A stretch of 64,000 nt of DNA from Promethearchaeota archaeon (lineage in GTDB: Archaea; Asgardarchaeota; Lokiarchaeia; Sigynarchaeales; SOKP01), in the NCBI GenBank assembly GCA_019058515.1, contig JAHPYY010000171.1:47927-111926 (forward strand), read 5' to 3'. Positions within the stretch are counted from its first letter, which is position 1; each line of letters begins with the position of its first letter. Position numbers and translations under genes: made by a program. The notes beneath the pieces were generated by a model that made no database searches, was not told the DNA's origin, and saw nothing but the letters and a program-made list of their open reading frames with translations. Shown here in pieces: positions 19,103 to 27,519 of the stretch.

Positions 19103-19285
19103 TTATTTAATCATAAGGTCTGTTAGATACAGATGATTTGATACATAATCTTTTTTAATAGTTTTTAATTCTCTAAGAGCTTTCTCCTTTTCGAGCGACT
19201 CTATTCACCCCTTGATAGACTCAATTACTGAAATTACTAATTCATTAAAACCATTTACATCAATTACCGATACAATTTCAGTCAT
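19103..19285 (-). pseudogene. Small protein frame interrupted by an in-frame TGA
   Basis: From ATG 19285 the frame reads MTEIVSVIDVNGFNELVISV and continues to a TGA at codon 27 (19207-19205). It then reads IESLEKEKALRELKTIKKDY and ends in TAA at 19105-19103, 60 residues in total if the TGA were read. The amphipathic helix pattern continues smoothly across the TGA. It lies directly upstream of the small charged protein on the same strand. Either a decayed small gene or a read-through codon; homology cannot be judged from so short a sequence. Confidence 0.4.
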
Positions 19286-19547
19286 TTTTTTTTGCTCTTT
19301 TTTTTTTGTTTTTATTTAATTTTACATATCTATGCAATATATTTTTAGTTTTTAATACGAAACCAAAATGGTAACATGAAACTTTGATGGGAAGTAAATA
19401 GAAATATAAAAGAAATTAGGTTTAATCTTACAGATTTATGATAAAAACAGTCCTATACTTTTCAATTGACTTATAAATATAAATAATTGGAAATAGATTC
19501 TAATATTAAAAACATCAGAAAAAGATATTATTTGAATTGAATTTCTA

Positions 19548-19958
19548 ATGGATGAGTTGAGACATAAGCAATATCGAGATAAGATTCAGCACATCTTTAA
19601 CTATATAAAAGATTTACCAATAGAACCAAAAAGCGAACTTGAAAAACGAGGAATCTTTTATTCTCTTCAGACTTCTATTGAAACCATGGTAGATTTAATC
19701 GCAATGCTAGTCAAAGATTTGGGCACTCAAGTGAAAGACGATAATAGGAATATCGCTGAGATTGTAGAAATTAGAAAGGTGGATTCTGAATTAGGAGAAC
19801 AATTGAAAAGAGCAAATGGGTTAAGAAACATAATAGTCCATCGCTATAACGAAATCGATGAAAAACTTATTTTAGATTCCACCGAGGAGATAAAGGAACT
19901 ATTGCTAAATTGGATTAATATTATTGAGGAAGCTTTAAGTGAGATTAATGGAGATTAA
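19548..19958 (+). CDS. hepT: HepT-like HEPN toxin (DUF86)
   Basis: 136 residues, all helical. The HEPN RNase signature RX4HXY is intact as R93-NIIV-H98-R-Y100 in LRNIIVHRYNEID. HepT toxins cleave RNA, or are held inactive when their Tyr is AMPylated by the partner MntA. The gene overlaps the next gene by 11 bases, the typical arrangement of this toxin-antitoxin pair. The plus-strand 5' region has no clear ribosome-binding site. Confidence 0.88.
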   Translation: MDELRHKQYRDKIQHIFNYIKDLPIEPKSELEKRGIFYSLQTSIETMVDLIAMLVKDLGTQVKDDNRNIAEIVEIRKVDSELGEQLKRANGLRNIIVHRYNEIDEKLILDSTEEIKELLLNWINIIEEALSEINGD

Positions 19959-20352
19959 AGAACTAAAAGATGACTTGAGTTTTTTGGAAACCAATTGGAA
20001 TACTATAGTTTATGGATCTTATGTGGAAGGAGGAATGCGCCCAGACTCAGATATTGATGTAGCTGTGATCTCATATAACTCTGAAGCAGAAGATAATCTT
20101 AAGTTACAAAAGGAGTTATTAGGGAAATCCTCATTAAAATACGAGATTCGCGTGTTTGAATTACTGCCAATATATATTAAAATAGCTATTATTGAAAATT
20201 ATGAGGTTCTTTTTGGAGATCCTTTAGAGATTTCCAAGTACTTTTACCATTTTAGAAAGAAGTGGGACGAGTGTAAACGTCGAATTTTATCAAACCAATT
20301 TTCAAGTTATCGAGAGCGTTTATCAATAAAAAACAATGTTACTCATAAGTAA
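19948..20352 (+). CDS. mntA: MntA-like minimal nucleotidyltransferase antitoxin
   Basis: 134 residues from ATG 19948 (a GTG at 19939 is the alternative). The polymerase-beta-type motif GSX10DXD is present as G23-S24 ... D35-I-D37 in YGSYVEGGMRPDSDIDVAV. In HepT-MntA systems this protein neutralises HepT by AMPylating its active-site Tyr. The start lies inside the end of hepT, so translation is probably coupled. The C-terminal ~30 residues are unusually basic (KKWDECKRRILSNQF). Confidence 0.85.
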   Translation: MEIKELKDDLSFLETNWNTIVYGSYVEGGMRPDSDIDVAVISYNSEAEDNLKLQKELLGKSSLKYEIRVFELLPIYIKIAIIENYEVLFGDPLEISKYFYHFRKKWDECKRRILSNQFSSYRERLSIKNNVTHK

Positions 20353-20401
20353 CCTTTCTTGATCTCCTCTATACTAACCCCCCTTCTTAAGTTTTGGAAA
20401 T

Positions 20402-20414
20402 CAAGACTGTCTTG
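20402..20414. promoter_or_regulatory. Perfect 13-base palindrome CAAGAC-T-GTCTTG
   Basis: It lies 50 bases after the mntA stop, in the 257-base gap before the ferredoxin remnant. It falls inside a 30-codon minus-strand frame (20435-20343, beginning MEDKKRRQDSLDF) that I cannot support as a gene. It may be an operator or a short RNA hairpin. The rest of the gap (20415-20609) is featureless. Confidence 0.3.
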
Positions 20415-20609
20415 CCTACGCTTCTTATCTTCCATTTTTAAATACTTACGCTTACTTAATCCCTATAATGAGAAACGATAAATCTCGAATAGTATAATAA
20501 TAATTTTACAATTTAGATATTAGGATTAATCAAAGCGGGATTACCGCGATTATTGATTTTGGTTTTATAAGTTAAGTAAATTTTATTAAAAAAAATGAGG
20601 CAAGAGAAA

Positions 20610-20867
20610 TTATTTGTTGTAATCTTTAATTCGGGGTGGGGGAAGGTATATCTCTCTAACTTCAGTCCGTTTTAAGGTTCGAGCACCTTCGGGACAATGA
20701 TGAACACAAACCCCACAGCCTAAGCATTTATTAGGATCATCCAGTGCTTTTCCATCTTTAAGTGATATCGCTTCTATTGGGCATTTTTCAGCCCACCTTC
20801 CGCAGCCAGTACATTTCTCCGTGTCTATCTCTGCTATATAGGATGTTAGGGTGTGATACGCAAGCAC
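20610..20867 (-). pseudogene. C-terminal remnant of a 2[4Fe-4S] ferredoxin-domain protein
   Basis: 85 residues. The first cluster motif reads CTGCGRWAEKCP where CxxCxxCxxxCP is required: the third Cys is Trp (TGG for TGC/TGT). The second motif, CLGCGVCVHHCP, is complete. The segment GVLAYHTLTSYIAEID ahead of the motifs resembles the interior of longer ferredoxin-domain oxidoreductase subunits (a GVLEYH...AEID pattern), so this looks like the tail of a protein that lost its N-terminal part. The only start is a GTG with no proper ribosome-binding site. It could still be translated as a one-cluster ferredoxin. Confidence 0.6.
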
Positions 20868-20926
20868 TCCTCGATAATAAAAGTTTGAAAAAATTATTTT
20901 TTTCCAATTATCGTGTAATTATACAA

Positions 20927-22369
20927 TTAGATTTTTTCTTTGTTAATTTCTATAATTGAAACTGATTTTCCCCTTAAATAAGAAAAGAAAGCACCAGCTA
21001 GGCAAATTACCACTGAAATTGTTAATGCTGCTTGCATTCCCTGGATAAATTGAATTTTAATCAATGGGTCAACAATAATTTCTTCATGGGATAAAATTGC
21101 GTTTAAAATAGATAAGGGCATGAAAATGGTTAGAATTGTACTTAATAAAGCAACACTTATGGATTGGCCAACTACTCGCATAGTGGATAACATTCCTGCA
21201 GCAATTCCATGATCCCTTTTTTCTACGGAATTCATAATCGCCGATTGATTTGGAGAAGAAAAAAAGCCAATCCCAATTCCTACAAGAAATTGAGTTATAA
21301 TTATGAACATTATTGGAAGAAATACAATAACAATAATTAAAAAAATAAAACCACAAGCCATAATAGCCATACCAAACGTACATAAGATCCTTGTGCCATA
21401 TTTATCTGATAATCTGCCACTAAAAGGCGAAGCTAAAGCCATTACCAACGGTGTAGGCAGTAATAATAAAGCTGTAATAGCCGGAGTTATTCCCAATATT
21501 ACTTGGAGATATATAGATAACAAAAAGCTCACTCCAGAAATTGCAATATAATTCAATAAAGCTGCAAAGTTAGCGAATGAAAATAATCTATTGTTTTTGA
21601 ATAGTGAAAGGTTAAATAAAGGAAAAGCCGTTCTCCCCTCAATATAAAGAAAAAGAATAAAGCTAAATAATGAAATACTAAAAAACGTAATAACATTAAG
21701 CGAAACCCATCCTAAATTATTTGCTATTGTGAGACCTAAAAGCAAAAAAGCTAGAAATGACCCGAAAACAATTGTTCCTATAATATCAAACCGACTTTCT
21801 TTTAACCCAATATTTGATTTTTCTAATTTGAAAGTTCCTATAATAATGAGAATTACTCCTATAGGAATATTGATAATAAAAATACTTCTCCAACTAAAAT
21901 ATTCAACCAGAAATCCACCTAACACAGGTCCAATAACTAACCCTAGATATATGGATGCAACATTAATTCCCATTGCTCTTCCCGTTTCTTCTCTAGGAAA
22001 GACATCGGTAATCATAGCAGCAGCATTAGCTGATATAAATGAGCTCCCTATTCCTTGAATTGCCCTAAAAATGACTAATAGTTCGCCTGAATTTGTAAAT
22101 ATCGACAAAAAGCTTGAAAATGTAAAAAGAAATACTCCAAACAAGTAAAACTTTTTTCTTCCCTTTAAATCAGATAATCTTCCAAAACTAATCAATGTAA
22201 TGGCCATCATCAATAAATAGATGATTGGAATCCATTGAATAATTTCAAATGAGCTTCCTAGATCCGATGAAATTGAAGGAATGGCTATATTTACAATACT
22301 CGCATCTAAAGAAGACATGAAGGTCCCAACAGTTATTATTGCTAACGCCATCCAATTGTATTTTATCAT
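20927..22369 (-). CDS. EmrB/QacA-type MFS multidrug exporter (14 spans)
   Basis: 480 residues, intact, with the regular span pattern of the DHA2 family. Motif A reads GRLSDLKGRKKFY between spans 2 and 3. The span-1 Asp typical of the family is present in FMSSLDASIVNIAIPS, and motif C is recognisable in LVIGPVLGGFLVEYFSWR. It would export hydrophobic compounds by proton antiport across the cell membrane. The gene stands alone, with the ferredoxin remnant 59 bases downstream. No dedicated regulator adjoins it. Confidence 0.9.
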   Translation of the reverse strand: MIKYNWMALAIITVGTFMSSLDASIVNIAIPSISSDLGSSFEIIQWIPIIYLLMMAITLISFGRLSDLKGRKKFYLFGVFLFTFSSFLSIFTNSGELLVIFRAIQGIGSSFISANAAAMITDVFPREETGRAMGINVASIYLGLVIGPVLGGFLVEYFSWRSIFIINIPIGVILIIIGTFKLEKSNIGLKESRFDIIGTIVFGSFLAFLLLGLTIANNLGWVSLNVITFFSISLFSFILFLYIEGRTAFPLFNLSLFKNNRLFSFANFAALLNYIAISGVSFLLSIYLQVILGITPAITALLLLPTPLVMALASPFSGRLSDKYGTRILCTFGMAIMACGFIFLIIVIVFLPIMFIIITQFLVGIGIGFFSSPNQSAIMNSVEKRDHGIAAGMLSTMRVVGQSISVALLSTILTIFMPLSILNAILSHEEIIVDPLIKIQFIQGMQAALTISVVICLAGAFFSYLRGKSVSIIEINKEKI

Positions 22370-22678
22370 TTTAATTAATTTTCTGCTATAAGCTAAAAGG
22401 TTGCTATTTTATCAGTTTAAAAAATATTTAAAATAACCACTTTGTTTTTAAAAATATATCAATTTTCTATTAGAACTATGAATTTGATTATTTCATAGAT
22501 ATACTAAAAATAAGATTTTACGCCTTCTTACATACATATGATATATCTTTTATTTAGATCTCCTGTTAAAGCCAAGGCGTTATTAGTAGAATGGCTTTTA
22601 TATTTTTTAGTCATAAAAAGATTTAAAATTACTTCTTAAATAGAAAAAATTCATTTAAAATCGCAATTTTTCTTCATA
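22370..22678. other. 309-base divergent promoter region
   Basis: AT-rich spacer between the exporter (left) and the JAMM protein (right). A plausible archaeal promoter for the right gene is the A/T block near 22640-22660. No open frame, strong hairpin or RNA gene was found. Confidence 0.5.
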
Positions 22679-23344
22679 ATGAGTAAAGAAATTGAAAAAC
22701 AATATCAAAATATAGTGGAACAATTTCCTAGCATAGAACTTATCAATAACGAGATTACGCATATTAAAATTGAATTAAGTGGGGGAATTATTTTAGAGAT
22801 TAATTATTCTCAATATCCTAAAAAACCAAAATTAAAGATTATTAACCAATCTGGAAAAGTTTACAAAAAGTTAGATAATGATGTTGTTTCGTTAAAAAAT
22901 TGGAAGCGAGAGAAGTCTTATTCAATTTTAAAGGTTATTAACGAAATTATTTTTATTTTAGAGAGTCTACAATCAAATGTAGTTAATATAAAAAGAGATT
23001 TATTAGTAGGGTTTTTAGAATTATGCCGAATACATCATCCAAAAGAATTTTTGGGAATCCTTAAAATTGATAACTATGTATTTACAGAATATATAATGCC
23101 ACCAGGCGCAACGACTTCAAGAAGGTCGGGAGTGTTTTTTCCGAGTAGACTGCCAATGAGTAGAGATTATCAAGGAACAATTCATTCACATCCGTCTGGA
23201 AATTTACATCCTTCGTTACAAGATAAAAATAGCATTTTTAAAGCACATAAGTTTCATTTTATCGTAGGATTTCCATATACTTTAAATAATGTTAAATGCT
23301 ACAATAGAAACGGTTTAGAACTTCAATTTAAAGTGATTAATTAG
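22679..23344 (+). CDS. JAMM/MPN+ metalloprotease with an E2/RWD-like N-terminal domain
   Basis: 221 residues. The C-terminal half is a canonical JAMM zinc isopeptidase: Glu123 in PKEFLGIL, then H169-S-H171-P with S179 and D182 (HxHPx6SxxD). The N-terminal ~100 residues resemble the E2/UEV/RWD fold: a beta meander IKIELSGGIILEIN, then a SQYPKKPKLKI turn like the YPxxPP of E2 enzymes, then a late LKNW and a final helix. No E2 catalytic Cys is visible there, so this half would bind rather than conjugate. JAMM proteins of this kind remove ubiquitin-like proteins. No ubiquitin-like, E1 or E2 gene lies within the window, so the substrate is open. Confidence 0.8.
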   Translation: MSKEIEKQYQNIVEQFPSIELINNEITHIKIELSGGIILEINYSQYPKKPKLKIINQSGKVYKKLDNDVVSLKNWKREKSYSILKVINEIIFILESLQSNVVNIKRDLLVGFLELCRIHHPKEFLGILKIDNYVFTEYIMPPGATTSRRSGVFFPSRLPMSRDYQGTIHSHPSGNLHPSLQDKNSIFKAHKFHFIVGFPYTLNNVKCYNRNGLELQFKVIN

Positions 23345-23389
23345 CATATTATTAAAAATTCACATTCTTTCTACTTGTCTCTTTAGGAT

Positions 23390-24562
23390 TTATTGCTCTC
23401 TTTGAAAACTTTTTCTAATCATACTGATTATTTCTTCAAAGGTAGCTATTTTTGGATGGAGCGAATAATTACGGAGATGGAGTGTATCAGCAGCTATTGC
23501 TTCAATATCGTTTCTAGACACAGCCTTATCTTCTAAACTTATCCATAATCCAATTTTATTTAAGAACGATTCAATCTCATCGCAACATCTTTCAGCAGCT
23601 TGTTCGTCAGAACTACTTTCCAAAGCAGGATTAAATAAACGTCCAACTGCGGCGTATTTCTCAATTGCATGCCTCCATGTCCAACGATTTACTTCTGGGT
23701 ATAATATCGCAAGACCCTCACCATGACTGATACCAGAAGAATGCCCTCCAAGAGCCATTGCGATTCCGTGAGGCAATGTGGTTCCTATAGTTGAGATGCA
23801 AAGCCCACCAAGCGTTGCAGCGAATGAAAGAGCTTCCCTTGCTTCTTTATTTTTGCCATCTTCGATAGCAATTGGTAAATATTTAATTATGTTTTTTAAC
23901 GCTTGAAGAGCAAATATATCTATAAGATCTGACGAATATGTGTTTATAAAGGTTTCAAACGAATGAGTAAAGGCATCAAAACCTGTAGACGCCGTAATTT
24001 TTGGGGGAACAGTTAATGTAAGTTCAGGATCAACAACTGCGACACTAGGCGTAAGACTCCAATTAGCTAATGCAGATTTAAATTTGTCTTTAGAATTTTT
24101 TATTACTGCCATATTAGTAACCTCCGCTCCTGTACCACCTGTGGTTGGTACTGCAATGATTGGAAGGATTTTTTTACTATCGATTCTCTTTTGACCTAAC
24201 CTATAATCCCACACACCTCCTTCATGTGTAGCTCCCACGGCAATTGCTTTTGCAGTATCAATACTTGAGCCTCCTCCCACCCCAAGGATAACATCTACTT
24301 TAGCTTCTTTTGCAATCTCAGAACCTATATCTACGCATTCATCTGTGGGCTCAGGAATGGCTCCATCATAATGAATTGTTTCTACTCCTTCTTCTTTACA
24401 TATCTGAATTATTCTTTTAAATAATTGTTCCATCGGATTAAAAGGTTTAACAGTAACTAATAAACATCTATTACCATTTTTTTTTACTATTTTTCCAATC
24501 TCATTTATACGCCTCCACCCAAACTGAATCCGGGTAGGATGATAATAATTAAACTGTCTCAT
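23390..24562 (-). CDS. Iron-containing alcohol dehydrogenase
   Basis: 390 residues of the group III Fe-ADH family. The nucleotide-binding loop GVGGGSSIDTAKAIA (near 96-110) and the metal site GTTLPHGIAMALGGHSSGISHGE (quoted in part: LPHGIAMALGGH, SHGEGL) are present. The N-terminus matches hydroxyacid-oxoacid transhydrogenase-like members. It would interconvert an alcohol and an aldehyde or ketone with NAD(P). The gene is 27 bases downstream of the Cys-less thiolase and 3' in the same operon, so its substrate is probably an acyl-derived alcohol or hydroxyacid. Start ATG 24562. Confidence 0.9.
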   Translation of the reverse strand: MRQFNYYHPTRIQFGWRRINEIGKIVKKNGNRCLLVTVKPFNPMEQLFKRIIQICKEEGVETIHYDGAIPEPTDECVDIGSEIAKEAKVDVILGVGGGSSIDTAKAIAVGATHEGGVWDYRLGQKRIDSKKILPIIAVPTTGGTGAEVTNMAVIKNSKDKFKSALANWSLTPSVAVVDPELTLTVPPKITASTGFDAFTHSFETFINTYSSDLIDIFALQALKNIIKYLPIAIEDGKNKEAREALSFAATLGGLCISTIGTTLPHGIAMALGGHSSGISHGEGLAILYPEVNRWTWRHAIEKYAAVGRLFNPALESSSDEQAAERCCDEIESFLNKIGLWISLEDKAVSRNDIEAIAADTLHLRNYSLHPKIATFEEIISMIRKSFQREQ

Positions 24563-24589
24563 AATTTATCAATTAATTAATCACTTTTT

Positions 24590-25813
24590 TTATATTCTCT
24601 CTACTAGTATTGAAACTATATTATTCCCAAATCCCCCAAAATTGCAGGTTATTCCCGTTTGAGCCCCATCCACTTGTCTCTTTCCCGCTTCTCCCCGTAA
24701 TTGCCAGAATAACTCAACTACTTGAGCGACACCCGTAGCTCCAAGAGGATGACCCCTTGACTTCAAACCCCCAGAAGGATTAATAGGGATTTTACCCCCA
24801 ATTTCTGTTAACCCTTCGTGTGCGGCTTTAGCTCCCTCCCCCTTTTTGAAAAATCCCATATCTTCAGACTGGACTGCCTCTAAAATTTCAAACGCATCGT
24901 GTAATTCCGCTACATCGACATCCTCTGGCGTTTTCTTTGCCATTGCATACGCTTGTTTTGAACAGATTTGTAGTGCTTTTAGCGTGGTTACATCTTCTCG
25001 CTCATAGACAATATGCGTATCAGTAGCTTGACCGACTCCAGAAATTAAAACTGGCGCGTCGCTAAATGATTTCGCAATATCAGCGTTACATAACACTAAG
25101 GCAGCAGCTCCATCTGAAATTGGGCAAATGTGAAATAACCTCAAAGGATCTGCGATGATAGGGTTTGTTTTATCGTCACTTAAAAACTCGTGTACATTTT
25201 TCCAATTACCCTTTCCTTTATTAATTGCACTTTTCATAAAATCCTCGATTGTTCTCTGAAAGTGTGCATTGGGATTCAATGCTCCGTTTCTGTGATTTTT
25301 TATAGCGATATCTGATAGCCAATCAATTTTACCATCGTATTTGTTTAAATAAAAACGAGTCAATAGTCCACCAAATGAAGGAAGGGAAACACCATGGGGT
25401 CGCTCTGCCTCTGGATGAGTTAATGTCGCGACACGAGAAGTTATAAATCCAGGAGTTGTGATGTGCGTCATTTTTTCACCCCCAACTACCAATACCAAAT
25501 CAGACATTCCAGAAGCTATTGCTTGAAAACCAGTTTTAATCGCTGATCCCCCGCTTGCGGGGCCGTTTTTAATGTGGTCAGCCGCAGCAGGTAGAAGGCT
25601 TAATCTGTCAACAAGCGCACTTGCAATTCCTGATAATTGATTAAATGCTCCTGGACTCATGGCTCCTACATAAACGGAATCGAACTCTTTTTCTTGAGTG
25701 TTTGAATCTTCAATTGCTTCCATCGAGGCATTGCACAATAAATCCAATAATCCCTTATCTGGAAGCCTCCCAAACTTTGTGTGTCCTACACCAATTATAG
25801 CTACTTTATTCAT
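24590..25813 (-). CDS. Thiolase-superfamily protein lacking the catalytic nucleophile Cys
   Basis: 407 residues, SCP2/archaeal thiolase type. Where the nucleophile loop should read AACASGGAA, this protein has KNGPASGGSA: residue 85 is Pro (codon CCC). The second catalytic elements remain: NPSGG followed by GHPLGATG (His) and the C-terminal CNFGGFG (Cys). A normal Claisen thiolase mechanism is therefore impossible. Relatives that lost this Cys act as aldolases with a DUF35 partner (for example the Ltp2-type retro-aldolases of steroid side-chain breakdown). A DUF35 gene exists at 1969-2331. The gene lies in an operon between a flavoredoxin-like gene (19-base gap) and the Fe-ADH. Confidence 0.85.
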   Translation of the reverse strand: MNKVAIIGVGHTKFGRLPDKGLLDLLCNASMEAIEDSNTQEKEFDSVYVGAMSPGAFNQLSGIASALVDRLSLLPAAADHIKNGPASGGSAIKTGFQAIASGMSDLVLVVGGEKMTHITTPGFITSRVATLTHPEAERPHGVSLPSFGGLLTRFYLNKYDGKIDWLSDIAIKNHRNGALNPNAHFQRTIEDFMKSAINKGKGNWKNVHEFLSDDKTNPIIADPLRLFHICPISDGAAALVLCNADIAKSFSDAPVLISGVGQATDTHIVYEREDVTTLKALQICSKQAYAMAKKTPEDVDVAELHDAFEILEAVQSEDMGFFKKGEGAKAAHEGLTEIGGKIPINPSGGLKSRGHPLGATGVAQVVELFWQLRGEAGKRQVDGAQTGITCNFGGFGNNIVSILVERI

Positions 25814-25832
25814 TCTACTTCTTCACTCTCAA

Positions 25833-26408
25833 TTATTTAAGATTTTTACCTATATTCCATGCTTTCGCTAATTTATCCCCTACACCCCAATATTGCCCCA
25901 TCGAGTAAGTGAAAGTATTTAGCTTGGTTATATCGGGTTCTTCTTCTGATAAATAATCATTAGCAGCAAAAGCGTTAACAATTTTTCCCAAGAAAACTTC
26001 ATGGCTTTTCTCGATATTAACAAATTCTTTGATCTTGAAAGATTTTATAACTTCACATTCTAAATTTAGAGGGGATTTACTGATCATTGGAGCCGTTTTT
26101 AAGTCTCCATAGAATACCTCAAATATCTCCGATTTATCTACTTCATATCCGGACTTAATGCCACAATAATCAATTTCCTTTATAATATCTTTTGAAGGTG
26201 TATTAACGCTAAATGTCTTGTTTTCGTTAATCCCTATATTCGTATAATGAGTTTCATACGAGGCTATTGAAATTATCGGGGGTTTGTATTCTATAATTCC
26301 TATATAAGCTAAGGGTTCGAAGTTAGGTTTCCCTTTTACATTTGCTCCTACGACGACAAGTGGCATAGGGAACAAATACGCGTCAGGCTTAATTTTGCTT
26401 TTTTTCAT
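25833..26408 (-). CDS. Flavoredoxin-like FMN-binding split-barrel protein
   Basis: 191 residues of the flavin-reductase-like (FMN split barrel) superfamily. The N-terminal YLFPMPLVVVGANVKGKPN and the following AYIGIIEYKPPIISIAS show the FMN-binding barrel of archaeal flavoredoxins, while THYTNIGINENKTFSVN is the conserved strand pair. It would carry one or two electrons on FMN, most likely with NAD(P)H or a ferredoxin partner. It is the first gene of the operon with the thiolase-like protein and the Fe-ADH and is divergent from the hydrolase at 26509. Confidence 0.85.
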   Translation of the reverse strand: MKKSKIKPDAYLFPMPLVVVGANVKGKPNFEPLAYIGIIEYKPPIISIASYETHYTNIGINENKTFSVNTPSKDIIKEIDYCGIKSGYEVDKSEIFEVFYGDLKTAPMISKSPLNLECEVIKSFKIKEFVNIEKSHEVFLGKIVNAFAANDYLSEEEPDITKLNTFTYSMGQYWGVGDKLAKAWNIGKNLK

Positions 26409-26508
26409 GTTGAATATTAATATAGCATACTTTTAAAATGAATATGAGGGAATATCGTTATTAAAGAGTGTAGAAGAATTAAAAACTAGTTTTGAATACT
26501 TTTTGTTT

Positions 26509-27381
26509 ATGACTGAACAATTTGCTAATATCGATGGATTAAAGATATGTTACGAGATTCTAGGCAAAGAAGACGGATGTCCCGTAATTCTGGTTCATGG
26601 ATTTGGCGTTAAAAAAGAGATTTGGATCGCTCAAGTAGATGCCTTGGCAAAACATTTTAAAGTCATCAGATTTGACAACCGGGGTGCGGGTAAATCTGAC
26701 AGGCCCAAAATATTCTCTCCTATCGAAACCTACGCAGATGATACCAAGAAATTAATGGACTTTTTAAATATTGAAAAGGCTCATGTAATTGGTTGGAGTC
26801 TTGGAGGTATGATCGTTCAAAATTTTCTATTAAATTATCCCGAACAAGTAAATAAAGCGATACTAATTGCCACAAACTATAGATTTCCTAACGAACAAGG
26901 TCCAGATATATATAAAAAAATGCGACTTAAAGAAATCGAGCTATTAAAAACCGATCCCGCTCTAGCGTTCCAGGAGGTTGCACGAGCTAATTTCTACGCA
27001 AAATTTCGGAAAGAAATGGAATCTAATCCACAAAAAAAGTTCCACAATATCTGGTCAGCTGAAGATTTTATCAAAATGTCTTCGATTAATCCTCCAAGAG
27101 CTGAGGATATCGAGAATTTTGGAGAAGCCCTTAAGACGTATAATACATTTGAAAGACTTAAGGAGATTAAGAACGAAGTCCTTTTAATTGCGTTTTCTCA
27201 CGACAGACTTACGCCAAAAGTGAGCAAGGCTGAAATGCAGGAACAAATTCCGAACAGTAATTTAATCGTAATCGAAAAAGCTGGTCATTTTGGTCCCATG
27301 ACAAGAGCTCCGGAAGTTAACAAGGTTATTCTCGACTTTCTAGAGATTTCAAAGGAACAAATAGCAGAATCTGTGATGTAA
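26509..27381 (+). CDS. Alpha/beta hydrolase (enol-lactonase/esterase type)
   Basis: 290 residues from ATG 26509 (a TTG two codons earlier is less likely). Oxyanion region HGFGVKK; nucleophile Ser97 in HVIGWSLGGM; acid Asp in FSHDRLTP; catalytic His in EKAGHFGP. The cap domain is helical (residues ~125-210). The closest family is the 3-oxoadipate-enol-lactonase-like hydrolases. It is divergent from the flavoredoxin operon and could serve the same acyl metabolism, perhaps as a thioesterase or lactonase, but the substrate cannot be read from sequence. Confidence 0.85.
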   Translation: MTEQFANIDGLKICYEILGKEDGCPVILVHGFGVKKEIWIAQVDALAKHFKVIRFDNRGAGKSDRPKIFSPIETYADDTKKLMDFLNIEKAHVIGWSLGGMIVQNFLLNYPEQVNKAILIATNYRFPNEQGPDIYKKMRLKEIELLKTDPALAFQEVARANFYAKFRKEMESNPQKKFHNIWSAEDFIKMSSINPPRAEDIENFGEALKTYNTFERLKEIKNEVLLIAFSHDRLTPKVSKAEMQEQIPNSNLIVIEKAGHFGPMTRAPEVNKVILDFLEISKEQIAESVM

Positions 27382-27519
27382 AACCACCTTTAATTGATGA
27401 GTTAACCTTCTGTTGTTGTATAGCTAACTTCATTTAGGAAAGTTTTTGGAACAAAATCGATTGTAAATTGCTCTTTAATTTAATAATGGGACCAATAATG
27501 ATGAAATATTAAAAAAAAT

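Noticed and set aside
20343..20435. 30-codon basic minus-strand frame (MEDKKRRQDSLDF...)
   Set aside because: Too short, overlaps the mntA 3' end, no ribosome-binding site or family resemblance.
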